Source of the DNA: Ornithoclostridium sp949298505
Lineage (GTDB): Bacteria; Bacillota; Clostridia; Christensenellales; UBA3700
Direction of reading: 5' to 3'
NCBI GenBank assembly: GCA_949298505.1
Contig: CASFWW010000041.1
Location: forward strand, 1 to 45,512
Length of the DNA stretch: 45,512 nucleotides
In this document: piece by piece, positions 1 through 7,563 of the stretch
Numbering within the stretch: the first letter of the stretch is position 1
Layout of the letters: each line of letters opens with the position of its first letter
Position numbers and translations under genes: made by a program
Notes under the pieces: generated by a model
Told to the model about the DNA's origin: nothing
Databases searched by the model: none
Seen by the model: the letters and a program-made list of their open reading frames with translations, nothing else

Positions 1-32
1 CGTTCTTCTATGGTAAGATGAGTATAGTTCAT
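1..32 (-). CDS. IS30-family transposase, N-terminal start only (cut by window edge)
   Basis: Reading leftwards from an ATG at 30-32, the frame gives MNYTHLTIEE(R). This matches the opening of IS30-family transposases, which typically begin M-x-Y-x-H-L-T-x-E-E-R. A strong ribosome-binding site, AAGGAG, sits at about 39-44 on the minus strand. Only ten full codons lie in the window, so whether the gene is intact cannot be judged. The family identification rests on this short but distinctive start plus the terminal-repeat-like DNA immediately upstream (57-138). Confidence 0.7.
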   Translation of the reverse strand, partial: MNYTHLTIEE

Positions 33-138
33 ATGGATCTCCTTGTTGTGTTTTTTTGTTGCAATTTTAATTATACAACAGATTCATATGAACTTCTTTT
101 TTTTCTTATCTAAGTGTTGCACTTGAAAGTATAATTCA
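1..138 (-). mobile_element. End of an IS30-like insertion sequence
   Basis: Upstream of the transposase start, TGTTGCA-TT-type sequence occurs twice as an imperfect direct repeat (about 57-76 and 115-134), followed by TATAATTCA near 130-138. Terminal and subterminal transposase-binding sites of IS30 elements look like this. The outer boundary at about 138 is inferred; no target duplication can be checked because the other end lies outside the window. Confidence 0.5.
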
Positions 139-152
139 CCCCGGGAAAAAAT

Positions 153-176
153 AAAACGCGCAATCCTGCGCGTTTT
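153..176. terminator. Bidirectional rho-independent terminator
   Basis: A perfect 10-bp stem (AAAACGCGCA / TGCGCGTTTT) with loop ATCC is flanked by A- and T-runs on both sides. It lies downstream of the leftward thioesterase gene and next to the IS end, so it would serve the thioesterase. Confidence 0.85.
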
Positions 177-246
177 TTAGTGTCGTGATTTTCGTTTTTC
201 AGATCGTGATTTTTGTAAAAGAGAAAGGGTCCTGATTGTCCGTTTG

Positions 247-741
247 TCAGGGGAGCGCGATCTCCTTCACGTCGTCGGGGATATACATGTCCAGTTCTTC
301 GTGCATATCCGCGTCCGTTATCTTGTCTGCGGGCATTTTGTAGTATGTAGCCGTTCCTTCTGCGAGAACGGTTCCGTTTTCGTCTTCTATCACGGCATGA
401 CCGGTATAAGCCCTGGAGCCGTTCTTTATTATGGTGCCCACGCCGATAAGCTTTGTATCATACGGTACCGGCTTGCGGAATTTGACGTTTATGTCCAGCG
501 TGACGGCAAGTACGGAAGGATCCGTCACCCAGATGACTCTGCCTATCAGTTCGTCGAGCATACAGGTTATCATACCGCCGTGCACTCTGCCGGGGTAACT
601 CTGATGTTCGCTGCGGTAGGAAAACAGGGTGACCACGCTGCCGTCTTCCATTTCGTAGAAGGGCGCCTTTACGCCTGCCTGATTGTTCATGCCGCATATG
701 ATGCAACTTTTGCTGTTTGCCTGTTTTTTCAGTACTTTCAT
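247..741 (-). CDS. PaaI-family hotdog thioesterase
   Basis: The 164-residue product is a single hotdog-fold domain of the PaaI/4HBT acyl-CoA thioesterase family, predicted to hydrolyse acyl-CoA thioesters in the cytoplasm. Visible signatures are the central-helix motif with V-H-G-G followed by L-D-E (the acidic catalytic position) and the strand T-L-D-I-N-V-K-F-R-K-P-V. The N-terminus has a C-x-x-C-G motif (S-C-I-I-C-G-M), common in clostridial members. The start at 741 is chosen over an upstream in-frame codon at 819 because GAGGTG lies just before it and the family begins there. The physiological substrate is unknown. The gene stands alone, with its own promoter (759-787) and the terminator at 153-176. 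Confidence 0.85.
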   Translation of the reverse strand: MKVLKKQANSKSCIICGMNNQAGVKAPFYEMEDGSVVTLFSYRSEHQSYPGRVHGGMITCMLDELIGRVIWVTDPSVLAVTLDINVKFRKPVPYDTKLIGVGTIIKNGSRAYTGHAVIEDENGTVLAEGTATYYKMPADKITDADMHEELDMYIPDDVKEIALP

Positions 742-758
742 TTTTTCACCTCGGATAT

Positions 759-787
759 ATTTTAGCACTTCGGACGGGATAAGTAAA
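759..787 (-). promoter_or_regulatory. Promoter of the thioesterase gene
   Basis: On the minus strand TTTACT (782-787), a 17-bp spacer and TAAAAT (759-764) precede the ATG at 741 by a short leader containing GAGGTG. Confidence 0.5.
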
Positions 788-871
788 CAAAAAGCCCCTG
801 AAAGAGAAATAAACCGCAAAGAAAAAGTCGCGTGCGTCGGACACGCGCAGGCACGCTTATATAATTACGCG

Positions 872-900
872 TTGACAAACGGAAGAAAAAGGGGTATACT
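872..900 (+). promoter_or_regulatory. Sigma-A promoter of the alcohol dehydrogenase operon
   Basis: TTGACA (872-877), 17-bp spacer, TATACT (895-900). The -35 is a consensus match and the start codon lies 41 bases beyond the -10. Confidence 0.85.
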
Positions 901-940
901 AAATTAAAACGTGCGACAAGTATTGAGTTATGAGGTTTTT

Positions 941-2146
941 ATGAATACTTTTCAGAAAATTTGGTGCAGAACTTTTCAGACTGTGATGAAATATGCTAGC
1001 GCCGTCCTGCCGTGGAGAGAACCGGAGATGTTGCATTTCGACGACGGCACACGCGGTCTGGGCGCGTTCGTCAAGGACAAGGGTTATAAAAAAGTCTTCG
1101 TCGTGACGGGACCCAACGTATACAAAAGGGGGCTTGCGGACGATCTGATCAAAGGGCTTGAAGAAAACGGGGTGCCTTATGCGCTGTTCAACCGCGTGGT
1201 GAACAATCCCACGATAGACAACATAGAAGAAGCTTACGCGCTTTACAAGGCTGAAGGCTGCGACGCGATAATCGCGCTCGGCGGCGGTTCTCCGATGGAC
1301 CTGGCGAAGGTCGTCGGCGCGCGCGCGGCAAGACCGGGCAAACAGGTCAAGAAGATGAAAGGGCTTCTCAAAGTCATAAAGAGGATCCCCGATCTTTACG
1401 CGATTCCCACAACGGCAGGCAGCGGAAGCGAAACGACTCTCGCCGCCGTCGTCAGCGACTCGGTGACTCACGAGAAATACGCGATCAACGACCTCACGCT
1501 TATCCCGAGGTACGCGTTGCTCGATCCTCGCCTGACCGCGGCGCTTCCGCCTCAGACCACGGCGACGACGGGCATGGACGCGCTTACTCACGCGGTCGAA
1601 GCGTACATAGGCAGAAGCAATACTAAAAAGACAAGGGAGAGCGCGGAGAAGGCGGTGAAGCTCATTTTCGACAATCTTCTCACTGCTTACGAGCACGGCG
1701 ACGATCTGACGGCAAGGCGCAATATGCAGGAGGCTTCGTACTATGCCGGCGTTGCGTTCACCAGGGCGTACGTGGGTTATGTGCACGCGCTGGCGCACGC
1801 GCTCGGCGGTTTTTACGGCACTCCTCACGGGCTTGCCAACAGCGTTCTTTTGCCCGTGGTGCTGGAATATTACGGAGAAAGCGCGCATAAACCGCTGGCA
1901 AGACTTGCAGAGATCGTCGGGATATGTGCCGAAGGAGACGACGATGCGGCAAAGGCGCAGAAGTTCGTCAACGCGATAAAGGATATGAACACGAAAATGC
2001 TGATCCCGGGAACGATAGACGGAATAGATCCTGCCGACGTGCCCGAGATGGCAAAGAGAGCGGCGGCGGAAGGCAATCCGCTTTACCCGGTGCCCAGGCT
2101 TCTGGGGGCAGACGAGCTTGAAAAGATATACGGACTGATAATGTGA
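941..2146 (+). CDS. Iron-containing alcohol dehydrogenase
   Basis: This 401-residue protein is a full-length group III (Fe-ADH) NAD(P)-dependent dehydrogenase, reducing an aldehyde or ketone in fermentation. The N-terminal half carries the dinucleotide-binding G-G-G-S-P-M-D segment and P-T-T-A-G-S-G-S-E-T. The C-terminal half has the metal site: G-M-D-A-L-T-H-A-V-E-A, then H-A-L-A-H-A-L-G-G and the P-H-G-L-A-N segment. The ATG at 941 is preferred to a GTG at 911 because GAGG stands 6 bases before it. It opens a three-gene operon and its TGA overlaps the ATG of the thiamine pyrophosphokinase gene. Butanol-dehydrogenase-like members are the nearest type; the substrate cannot be read from sequence. 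Confidence 0.93.
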   Translation: MNTFQKIWCRTFQTVMKYASAVLPWREPEMLHFDDGTRGLGAFVKDKGYKKVFVVTGPNVYKRGLADDLIKGLEENGVPYALFNRVVNNPTIDNIEEAYALYKAEGCDAIIALGGGSPMDLAKVVGARAARPGKQVKKMKGLLKVIKRIPDLYAIPTTAGSGSETTLAAVVSDSVTHEKYAINDLTLIPRYALLDPRLTAALPPQTTATTGMDALTHAVEAYIGRSNTKKTRESAEKAVKLIFDNLLTAYEHGDDLTARRNMQEASYYAGVAFTRAYVGYVHALAHALGGFYGTPHGLANSVLLPVVLEYYGESAHKPLARLAEIVGICAEGDDDAAKAQKFVNAIKDMNTKMLIPGTIDGIDPADVPEMAKRAAAEGNPLYPVPRLLGADELEKIYGLIM

Positions 2147-2772
2147 TGACGGCGTACATAATCGGCGCGGCGCGGGATTTTACCTCACGCGGACTTGAGA
2201 AGAAAGAGGGAGACATCCTGATTGCGGCAGACGGCGGCTACGAGAAGATATCCGACAAGAGCCTTATAGACGTCGTGATAGGCGATTTCGATTCTCTGGG
2301 TTACGTGCCGGAAGCGGAAAACGTGATAAAGCTCAAACGCGAAAAAGATGAGACCGATACTGACCGCGCGGCGGAATACGCAGTTGAGAAGGGCGCGGAA
2401 AGGATAGTGTTTTACGGCTGTCTCGGAGGAAAGCCCGATCATGCGCTCGCCAATCTCCAGCTGGGCACGAGGCTGAACAAAAGAGGCATAGACGTGCGTT
2501 TTGTCGGTAGCGGGCTGACCGTGTATTTCGTCAAGGACGGGACTCTCGCGCTCGGTGAGAGAAAGAGCGGCAGGGTTTCGGTGTTCAGTCCGGACAGGAC
2601 GGACGGAGTGACGATCAGAGGGTTGAAATACGAAGTCGAAGGGGTGACTCTGACCAATTCGTTCGCGCTCGGCGTCAGCAACGAGTTCGTAGGAAAAAAG
2701 GCGGAAATATCCGCGGAAAACGGAGTGCTTATAGTTTTTGTGTATGAAGAAACTGATGATATTCGATCTTGA
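2146..2772 (+). CDS. thiN: Thiamine pyrophosphokinase
   Basis: The 208-residue enzyme transfers pyrophosphate from ATP to thiamine, making thiamine diphosphate. Recognisable elements are A-A-D-G-G-Y near the N-terminus, the active-site I-G-D-F-D-S-L-G, the D-x-T-D segment (K-D-E-T-D-T-D-R-A), and G-C-L-G-G-K-P-D-H-A-L-A-N, followed by the C-terminal thiamine-binding beta domain. Length is normal for the family. The ATG at 2146 overlaps the stop of the dehydrogenase gene (TGATG), so the genes are translationally coupled. Its last 29 bases overlap the HAD gene downstream. Confidence 0.92.
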   Translation: MTAYIIGAARDFTSRGLEKKEGDILIAADGGYEKISDKSLIDVVIGDFDSLGYVPEAENVIKLKREKDETDTDRAAEYAVEKGAERIVFYGCLGGKPDHALANLQLGTRLNKRGIDVRFVGSGLTVYFVKDGTLALGERKSGRVSVFSPDRTDGVTIRGLKYEVEGVTLTNSFALGVSNEFVGKKAEISAENGVLIVFVYEETDDIRS

Positions 2773-3391
2773 CGGAACTCTGCTCAATTCGCTCAAAGAC
2801 CTCTGGGCGGCAATCAACGGCGCGCTGTGGGAATGCGGCTTGCCTTACAGGAGCGAAGAAGAGGTCAGAAGTTTCGTCGGAGACGGAGTGGATATGCTGA
2901 TCAGGCGCGCGCTCGACGACAGACAGGACAAGTTCGACGAGTGTAAAGCCGCGTTCAGGAGACTTTACGACAGAGATATGCGCAATCAGACCAGACCTTA
3001 CGACGGCGTGAACAAAATGCTGAACGACCTGAGGGCAAAGGGACTGAAAATAGCGGTGCTTTCCAACAAGTACGACAGCGCGGTCAAGGAACTGTGCGCG
3101 TACTATTTCGGAGAAAAGACGGATTACGCCGTGGGGCAGAAGGACGGAGTGAAGGTCAAGCCCGATCCCGCAGCGCTTCTCGCGCTTCTCAAAGAAGCAG
3201 GAGTGACGCCCGAAGAGGCGCTTTACTGCGGGGACGGAGAGGCGGACGTAGAATGTGCTAAAGCGGCGGGGATAGATTTTATCGCGGCGGCATGGGGATT
3301 CAGGCATTATTCCGCGCTTGAAAAAGCGGGCGCCGTAGTCTTTGCGGCAACTCCCGCCGACGTCGCCGGGATAGCGGATACGTTCATGTGA
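2744..3391 (+). CDS. HAD hydrolase, phosphoglycolate phosphatase-like
   Basis: The 215-residue protein is a class I HAD phosphatase with an alpha-helical cap. Motif I is F-D-L-D-G-T-L-L-N-S at residues 7-16 with the nucleophilic aspartate; motif II is the serine in A-V-L-S-N-K; motif III is the lysine in V-K-P-D-P; motif IV is C-G-D-G-E-A-D. These match Gph/PpaX-type enzymes, which act on phosphoglycolate or pyrophosphate. The ATG at 2744 lies inside the end of thiN, and GTG/TTG codons just upstream are less likely. The substrate is not determined by sequence; a metabolite-repair or phosphate-recycling role is inferred. Confidence 0.88.
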   Translation: MKKLMIFDLDGTLLNSLKDLWAAINGALWECGLPYRSEEEVRSFVGDGVDMLIRRALDDRQDKFDECKAAFRRLYDRDMRNQTRPYDGVNKMLNDLRAKGLKIAVLSNKYDSAVKELCAYYFGEKTDYAVGQKDGVKVKPDPAALLALLKEAGVTPEEALYCGDGEADVECAKAAGIDFIAAAWGFRHYSALEKAGAVVFAATPADVAGIADTFM

Positions 3392-3443
3392 AATACGCGC
3401 TTAAAGCGCGGAGCCATATTATTATAAGAGGAGAGGTGTTATT

Positions 3444-5927
3444 ATGAAAAAAGCAAAGTACGGCAGCGGTTTCAGGCTGTTCGACTACTACAAGACGGTC
3501 GCAAGAGTGGGCGGCGTCTTTTCGGCGTTGTCGCTTTCCGCGATGATTTACGTCATCTATTATATGTTCTACAATTACATACGCGGCGATCTGAAGATTG
3601 AACTTGCGACGAACAACGCGCTGAAGTACACGCTGATCGCGCTCGGCATTGTGCTGATGGCGATGGTGATCGTGTTTGTCGCTTTCAAAATCGCGTCAAA
3701 ACGGACAAGCGCGCTTGACGTGGCGTTGATCGTGGTGGGGATAGCGGACATAATCATTATGATCAAAAAGTTCGCCGTTGACATGAACGTTGAGACAAGG
3801 TACGAAATTCCGCTTTACGCGATACCGCTTGTGCTGACAGTCATAATCAGCATAGTCAGGTGGATAAGATTTTCGCCAAGGAACAACAAGCTGATCTCAA
3901 CGCATAAAGAGAAGAGCAACTCTGATTTCAGGAGTTATTACAAAGATATATTCAAGAGACCTTCGACCTGGTTCATGGTGATCGCGGCGCTCGTCGTTTC
4001 GCTGATGTTCGTACTTGCGCAGTCTGAAGGCTGGCTCGACGTTTTCGACCTCAACGAAAGCGCTAAAAACACGATGATCGCGAATTGCGCGGTAATGGGC
4101 GGCTTTGCCGGAATACTGTTCCTCGTCGGACTTGCGGTAAGACTTTACAACAAGACTGTGAACTTTATGGACGCGTATTCGTTCGCGCTGATACCGGCGG
4201 GAATCGTCATGGTCGTCAGTTACATAATCGTTCAGCACGCCGCAACGCTTGTACTCGCGATCGGCGCGCTCGTGATCGGCGTTGCGCTTCAGGCGGTCTA
4301 TATAAAGACCACATACCTGATCGACAGCATAGTATGCGACGAGGAAGAGATCGTTGAAGTCGCAGAGCCTGAGCAACAAGCGGAAACGCCCGTCGAAGAA
4401 GCGCCCGTAGAAAGCTGTTCTGCGCCTGAGACGGTAGCAGAGGTGAACGATTCTGTCGCTGCGCTTGCCGGAGAGCACGAAGACTACGGCGCGGTTCTCG
4501 AAGCCGTCCAGAAAACTCTCGACAGACTTTACAAACAGAATACCGAACTTGAAGAGAGACTCGCCAAGGCTGAGGAAGCGCTCAAAGTTCAGACAGAAAA
4601 ATGCGACAAGCTTGAAAAGGAAGTGGAAAAACTCAACTCCGGCTACGCGTTCGTTCTGCGTGACGTTGAAAAGCTTATGTCGAGGCTGTCTTATCTTGAA
4701 ACCAGAGCGGGAGCGAAGACGGAGACCGTCGTGATAAAGGCGGACGGAGACGACAAAGCCTTCGTGATGCGTTCTCTCGAGCAAATCCTCTCAAGACTCA
4801 CCTATGCCGAAAGTCTGATTGCGGCTCAGCCTGAGGAAAAGGAAGAGAAGACGTGCGCGGCAATGGAGGATTATCCGTTCATAATGCTCACGATAGAAAA
4901 GCTTCTTTCCAGACTGACATATGCCGAAAGCCTTATCGCAAACGGCGTCTGTTTGAAGCCCGTTGAAGAGGAGCCGGAAGAGGAGCCCGGAGAACCGGAA
5001 GAACTCCCTGAAGAAGAAACTGAAGAGGAGCCTGAAGAAGAGGAAACGGGAGAAGAACCGGCAGAGAATCCTTCCACCGAAGGCGGAGAGATAACCTGGG
5101 AAGAGGTGGCTTCCAACAAGCGCAGGGCAAAACCCAGGTACACATTTGAAATGAAGCTTCGCATCGCGGACGACGACGTGAAGAAGTTTTACAGCGACAT
5201 CAAGAACGCGCTTCTGTCATACGGCATGCACGCGAGAATGTCGCGTCACAAGGAGAATTTCAACAAGGGCAGGAACAACATCGCACGCATGGCAATAAAC
5301 GGAAAGACACTCAAGATATATCTTGCGATAAACCCCGCGGAGATAGATCCCAAATATTATCACCACCGCGACGTCAGCGACAAGAAAGGAGTGGCAGAAC
5401 TTCCGACAATGATAAACGTGCGTTCAAAAGTTGCGGTCAAGAAGGTGAAAATGCTGATCGACAGGATCGCCGAAGAACTCGTCATATTCCCCAAGAAGTA
5501 CACTGAACAGGACTTCGCGGCAGACCTGACGACTGAAGGTTTCTCCACTGTCGAACGCAAAGGTTACGGCTATCTCGTGAATCCCGAAGGAGTTGCGCTC
5601 AAAGAGGAAGTGGACAAGATCCCCGACGATTTCGCAACCAACGCCGTGGAGTATATCTACGCGCCGGAGAAGGCGAGCCGCTTCATCAAAGCCGAGCTTT
5701 CGCTGAAGGAGATCGCCAAGCATTTCAAAGACGGCGACGTCGTGGACATAGCTGCGGTACGCGAAAAGGGATTGTGCGCGGTGAACGCGAATTACCTTTC
5801 TGTGACCGAAAGCGACAAGCTGACCAAAAAACTGCACGTATACGCCGACGAGTATACGGTCGCGGCGGCGAAGATGATATGCGTTGCCGGCGGCGAAGCG
5901 TATATGATAATACAACCCAAAGAATAA
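3444..5927 (+). CDS. Large membrane protein with repeats and uL15-like C-terminal domain
   Basis: An 827-residue protein of unknown function. Residues 1-290 hold about eight predicted membrane segments. A coiled coil follows at about 345-395. Three copies of a roughly 21-residue element with core E-K-L-M-S-R-L-S-Y-L-E or close variants begin near residues 401, 438 and 477. A Glu/Pro-rich linker spans about 505-550. Residues 566-680 form a domain seen in clostridial proteins of unknown function (Y-x-F-E-M-K-L-R, then F-N-K-G-R-x-x-I-A-R-M, then Y-x-H-R-D-V-S-D-K-K). Residues 752-824 resemble the C-terminal half of ribosomal protein uL15: F-K-D-G-D-V-V, V-R-E-K-G-L, K-L-T-K-K-L-H-V-Y-A-D and A-G-G-E-A-Y-M-I. 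RBS GAGGAGAGG. It is probably monocistronic, with a hairpin at 5932-5965. The uL15 similarity is from pattern recall, not alignment. Confidence 0.8.
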   Translation: MKKAKYGSGFRLFDYYKTVARVGGVFSALSLSAMIYVIYYMFYNYIRGDLKIELATNNALKYTLIALGIVLMAMVIVFVAFKIASKRTSALDVALIVVGIADIIIMIKKFAVDMNVETRYEIPLYAIPLVLTVIISIVRWIRFSPRNNKLISTHKEKSNSDFRSYYKDIFKRPSTWFMVIAALVVSLMFVLAQSEGWLDVFDLNESAKNTMIANCAVMGGFAGILFLVGLAVRLYNKTVNFMDAYSFALIPAGIVMVVSYIIVQHAATLVLAIGALVIGVALQAVYIKTTYLIDSIVCDEEEIVEVAEPEQQAETPVEEAPVESCSAPETVAEVNDSVAALAGEHEDYGAVLEAVQKTLDRLYKQNTELEERLAKAEEALKVQTEKCDKLEKEVEKLNSGYAFVLRDVEKLMSRLSYLETRAGAKTETVVIKADGDDKAFVMRSLEQILSRLTYAESLIAAQPEEKEEKTCAAMEDYPFIMLTIEKLLSRLTYAESLIANGVCLKPVEEEPEEEPGEPEELPEEETEEEPEEEETGEEPAENPSTEGGEITWEEVASNKRRAKPRYTFEMKLRIADDDVKKFYSDIKNALLSYGMHARMSRHKENFNKGRNNIARMAINGKTLKIYLAINPAEIDPKYYHHRDVSDKKGVAELPTMINVRSKVAVKKVKMLIDRIAEELVIFPKKYTEQDFAADLTTEGFSTVERKGYGYLVNPEGVALKEEVDKIPDDFATNAVEYIYAPEKASRFIKAELSLKEIAKHFKDGDVVDIAAVREKGLCAVNANYLSVTESDKLTKKLHVYADEYTVAAAKMICVAGGEAYMIIQPKE

Positions 5928-5931
5928 CGGA

Positions 5932-5965
5932 AAAGGCGGATCCGCAATAAACGGGGTCCGCCTTT
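5932..5965 (+). terminator. Probable terminator hairpin
   Basis: Arms AAAGGCGGA and TCCGCCTTT (9 bp) with a 16-base loop directly follow the stop of the 827-residue membrane protein. The T-run is short, so termination may be partial and readthrough into the GH20 gene is possible. Confidence 0.6.
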
Positions 5966-5989
5966 GACGTAAATTATCAGGAGAAAACG

Positions 5990-7561
5990 ATGTTTGAAGA
6001 GATAAGATTGATACCGTATCCGCGCAAAGTCGGCAGAATAAACGGCTACAAGGATTGCACTTCCATCCGCATCAGCGGGCAGAGACGCGTAAACGGCATG
6101 GATGTGGGCGAATTTCTCGGCATATACGGAGTGAATACCGGTCAGGACGGCGTAAACGTCAGTTGCGAGACCGGGCTTGACGATTGCGGAACTGAAGGTT
6201 ATAAACTGAGCATATCAGACGAAGGAGTGAAACTCCGCGCCGGAACCGACGCCGGGCTTATATACGCGCTGGTCACGCTCGCGCAACTGATCGGCAATTA
6301 CGGCGGAAAGATCCCGGTCTGCGAGATCGAGGATTCTCCGTCGACCGCTTACCGCGGATTCATGCTCGACGCCGGCAGATACTTTTTCCCGAAAGAAGAC
6401 GTGATCAAGCTGGTGGATCTGTGCGTACTTCACAAGATCAACGCGTTTCACTGGCATCTTACCGAAGACCAGGGTTGGAGACTTGAGTCGGAAAAATATC
6501 CCTTGCTCACAGAGAAAGGGAGCAGAAGATCGCATACCAATTTCGGAATAAGACCGCACGGCGGCTTTTATACTAAAAAGGATATAGCCGAAGTCGTGGA
6601 ATACTGCAGAAAGCGCAACGTCAGCGTTATCCCGGAGTTCGACGTTCCGGGACATTCCGTCGCCGCGCTTTCATGCTATCCGTGGCTGGGATGTTTTGAC
6701 AGGAAACTCAAAGTGGCGACGCACTCCGGCGTCAAACACGACGTCATGTGCGCCGGGAAGGAGAGCACGTATACCTTCGTAACAGACGTGCTGGACGAGA
6801 TCGTCGGCTTGTTCGGCGGCAACACCGCATATATTCATATCGGCGGCGACGAAGCTGTCAAAACGCGCTGGAAGATATGCCCGCACTGTCAGGCAAAGAT
6901 GAAAGAACTCGGGCTGAAGTCTGAAGGCGAACTTCAGGCGTATTTTATGTCCAGGGTCGCCGATCACGTGGTGGGAAAAGGCTTTACGCCCGTGATGTGG
7001 AACGAGACAGATCTTTCGCTCCCCTGTCACGAGAAGGCGGTCTGGCAGATATGGACCACGGGCGGCGCGCTGTCCGTAGCCGACATCGCGCGATTTGCGG
7101 CAAAACACGGCGGGGTGATAAACAGCGACAGCAATTACGCCTATCTCGACATGCCGTACGCGTACGTGAATCTTGAAAAATGTTATTCGTTCACGCCCAT
7201 GCCGGACGGAATTGAACCGGGCGGATTTGTCGGTGCGGAAGCGGCTCTCTGGACCGAATACGTGCCGAACTTCAAAAGTGCGTGCAGGAAGTCTCTGCCC
7301 AGGCTCTGCGCGCTGTCGGACGCAATGTGGGGCAGATACGGCGGAGATTTTTCCGGGTTCTGCGCAAGACTTGATTTTTTTGAAAAGTATTTGGCGCAAC
7401 TCGGTTACAAGGGGTCGGGCAGGGCTCAGACCATGCCCGGCAAGGCGAGGGCGTTCTTTCAGAAGATCGTCTTCGAGCGCAGACAGTTGCATTGGCAGGG
7501 ACTGCACAATCTGATCGACAATGCGGCGGTGAAAAGGAAATACGGCAAGGAGAAGAGGTAA
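5990..7561 (+). CDS. GH20 beta-N-acetylhexosaminidase
   Basis: A 523-residue glycoside hydrolase of family 20 that removes terminal GlcNAc or GalNAc using substrate-assisted catalysis. The N-terminal 110 residues form the GH20b domain. The barrel starts at A-Y-R-G-F-M-L-D-A-G-R, with I-N-A-F-H-W-H-L-T-E-D-Q-G-W-R and V-I-P-E-F-D-V-P-G-H-S. The catalytic pair is D287-E288 in H-I-G-G-D-E, and W-N-E lies further on. A C-P-H-C segment follows the catalytic pair (K-I-C-P-H-C-Q). There is no signal peptide, so the enzyme is probably cytoplasmic and acts on imported oligosaccharides. RBS AGGAG. The GH36 gene starts 2 bases after its stop, forming an operon. Confidence 0.93.
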   Translation: MFEEIRLIPYPRKVGRINGYKDCTSIRISGQRRVNGMDVGEFLGIYGVNTGQDGVNVSCETGLDDCGTEGYKLSISDEGVKLRAGTDAGLIYALVTLAQLIGNYGGKIPVCEIEDSPSTAYRGFMLDAGRYFFPKEDVIKLVDLCVLHKINAFHWHLTEDQGWRLESEKYPLLTEKGSRRSHTNFGIRPHGGFYTKKDIAEVVEYCRKRNVSVIPEFDVPGHSVAALSCYPWLGCFDRKLKVATHSGVKHDVMCAGKESTYTFVTDVLDEIVGLFGGNTAYIHIGGDEAVKTRWKICPHCQAKMKELGLKSEGELQAYFMSRVADHVVGKGFTPVMWNETDLSLPCHEKAVWQIWTTGGALSVADIARFAAKHGGVINSDSNYAYLDMPYAYVNLEKCYSFTPMPDGIEPGGFVGAEAALWTEYVPNFKSACRKSLPRLCALSDAMWGRYGGDFSGFCARLDFFEKYLAQLGYKGSGRAQTMPGKARAFFQKIVFERRQLHWQGLHNLIDNAAVKRKYGKEKR

Positions 7562-7563
7562 CT

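Noticed and set aside
3396..3410. CGCGCTT-A-AAGCGCG hairpin as a terminator
   Set aside because: No T-run follows and the next gene has no separate good promoter; may be a minor pause site only.
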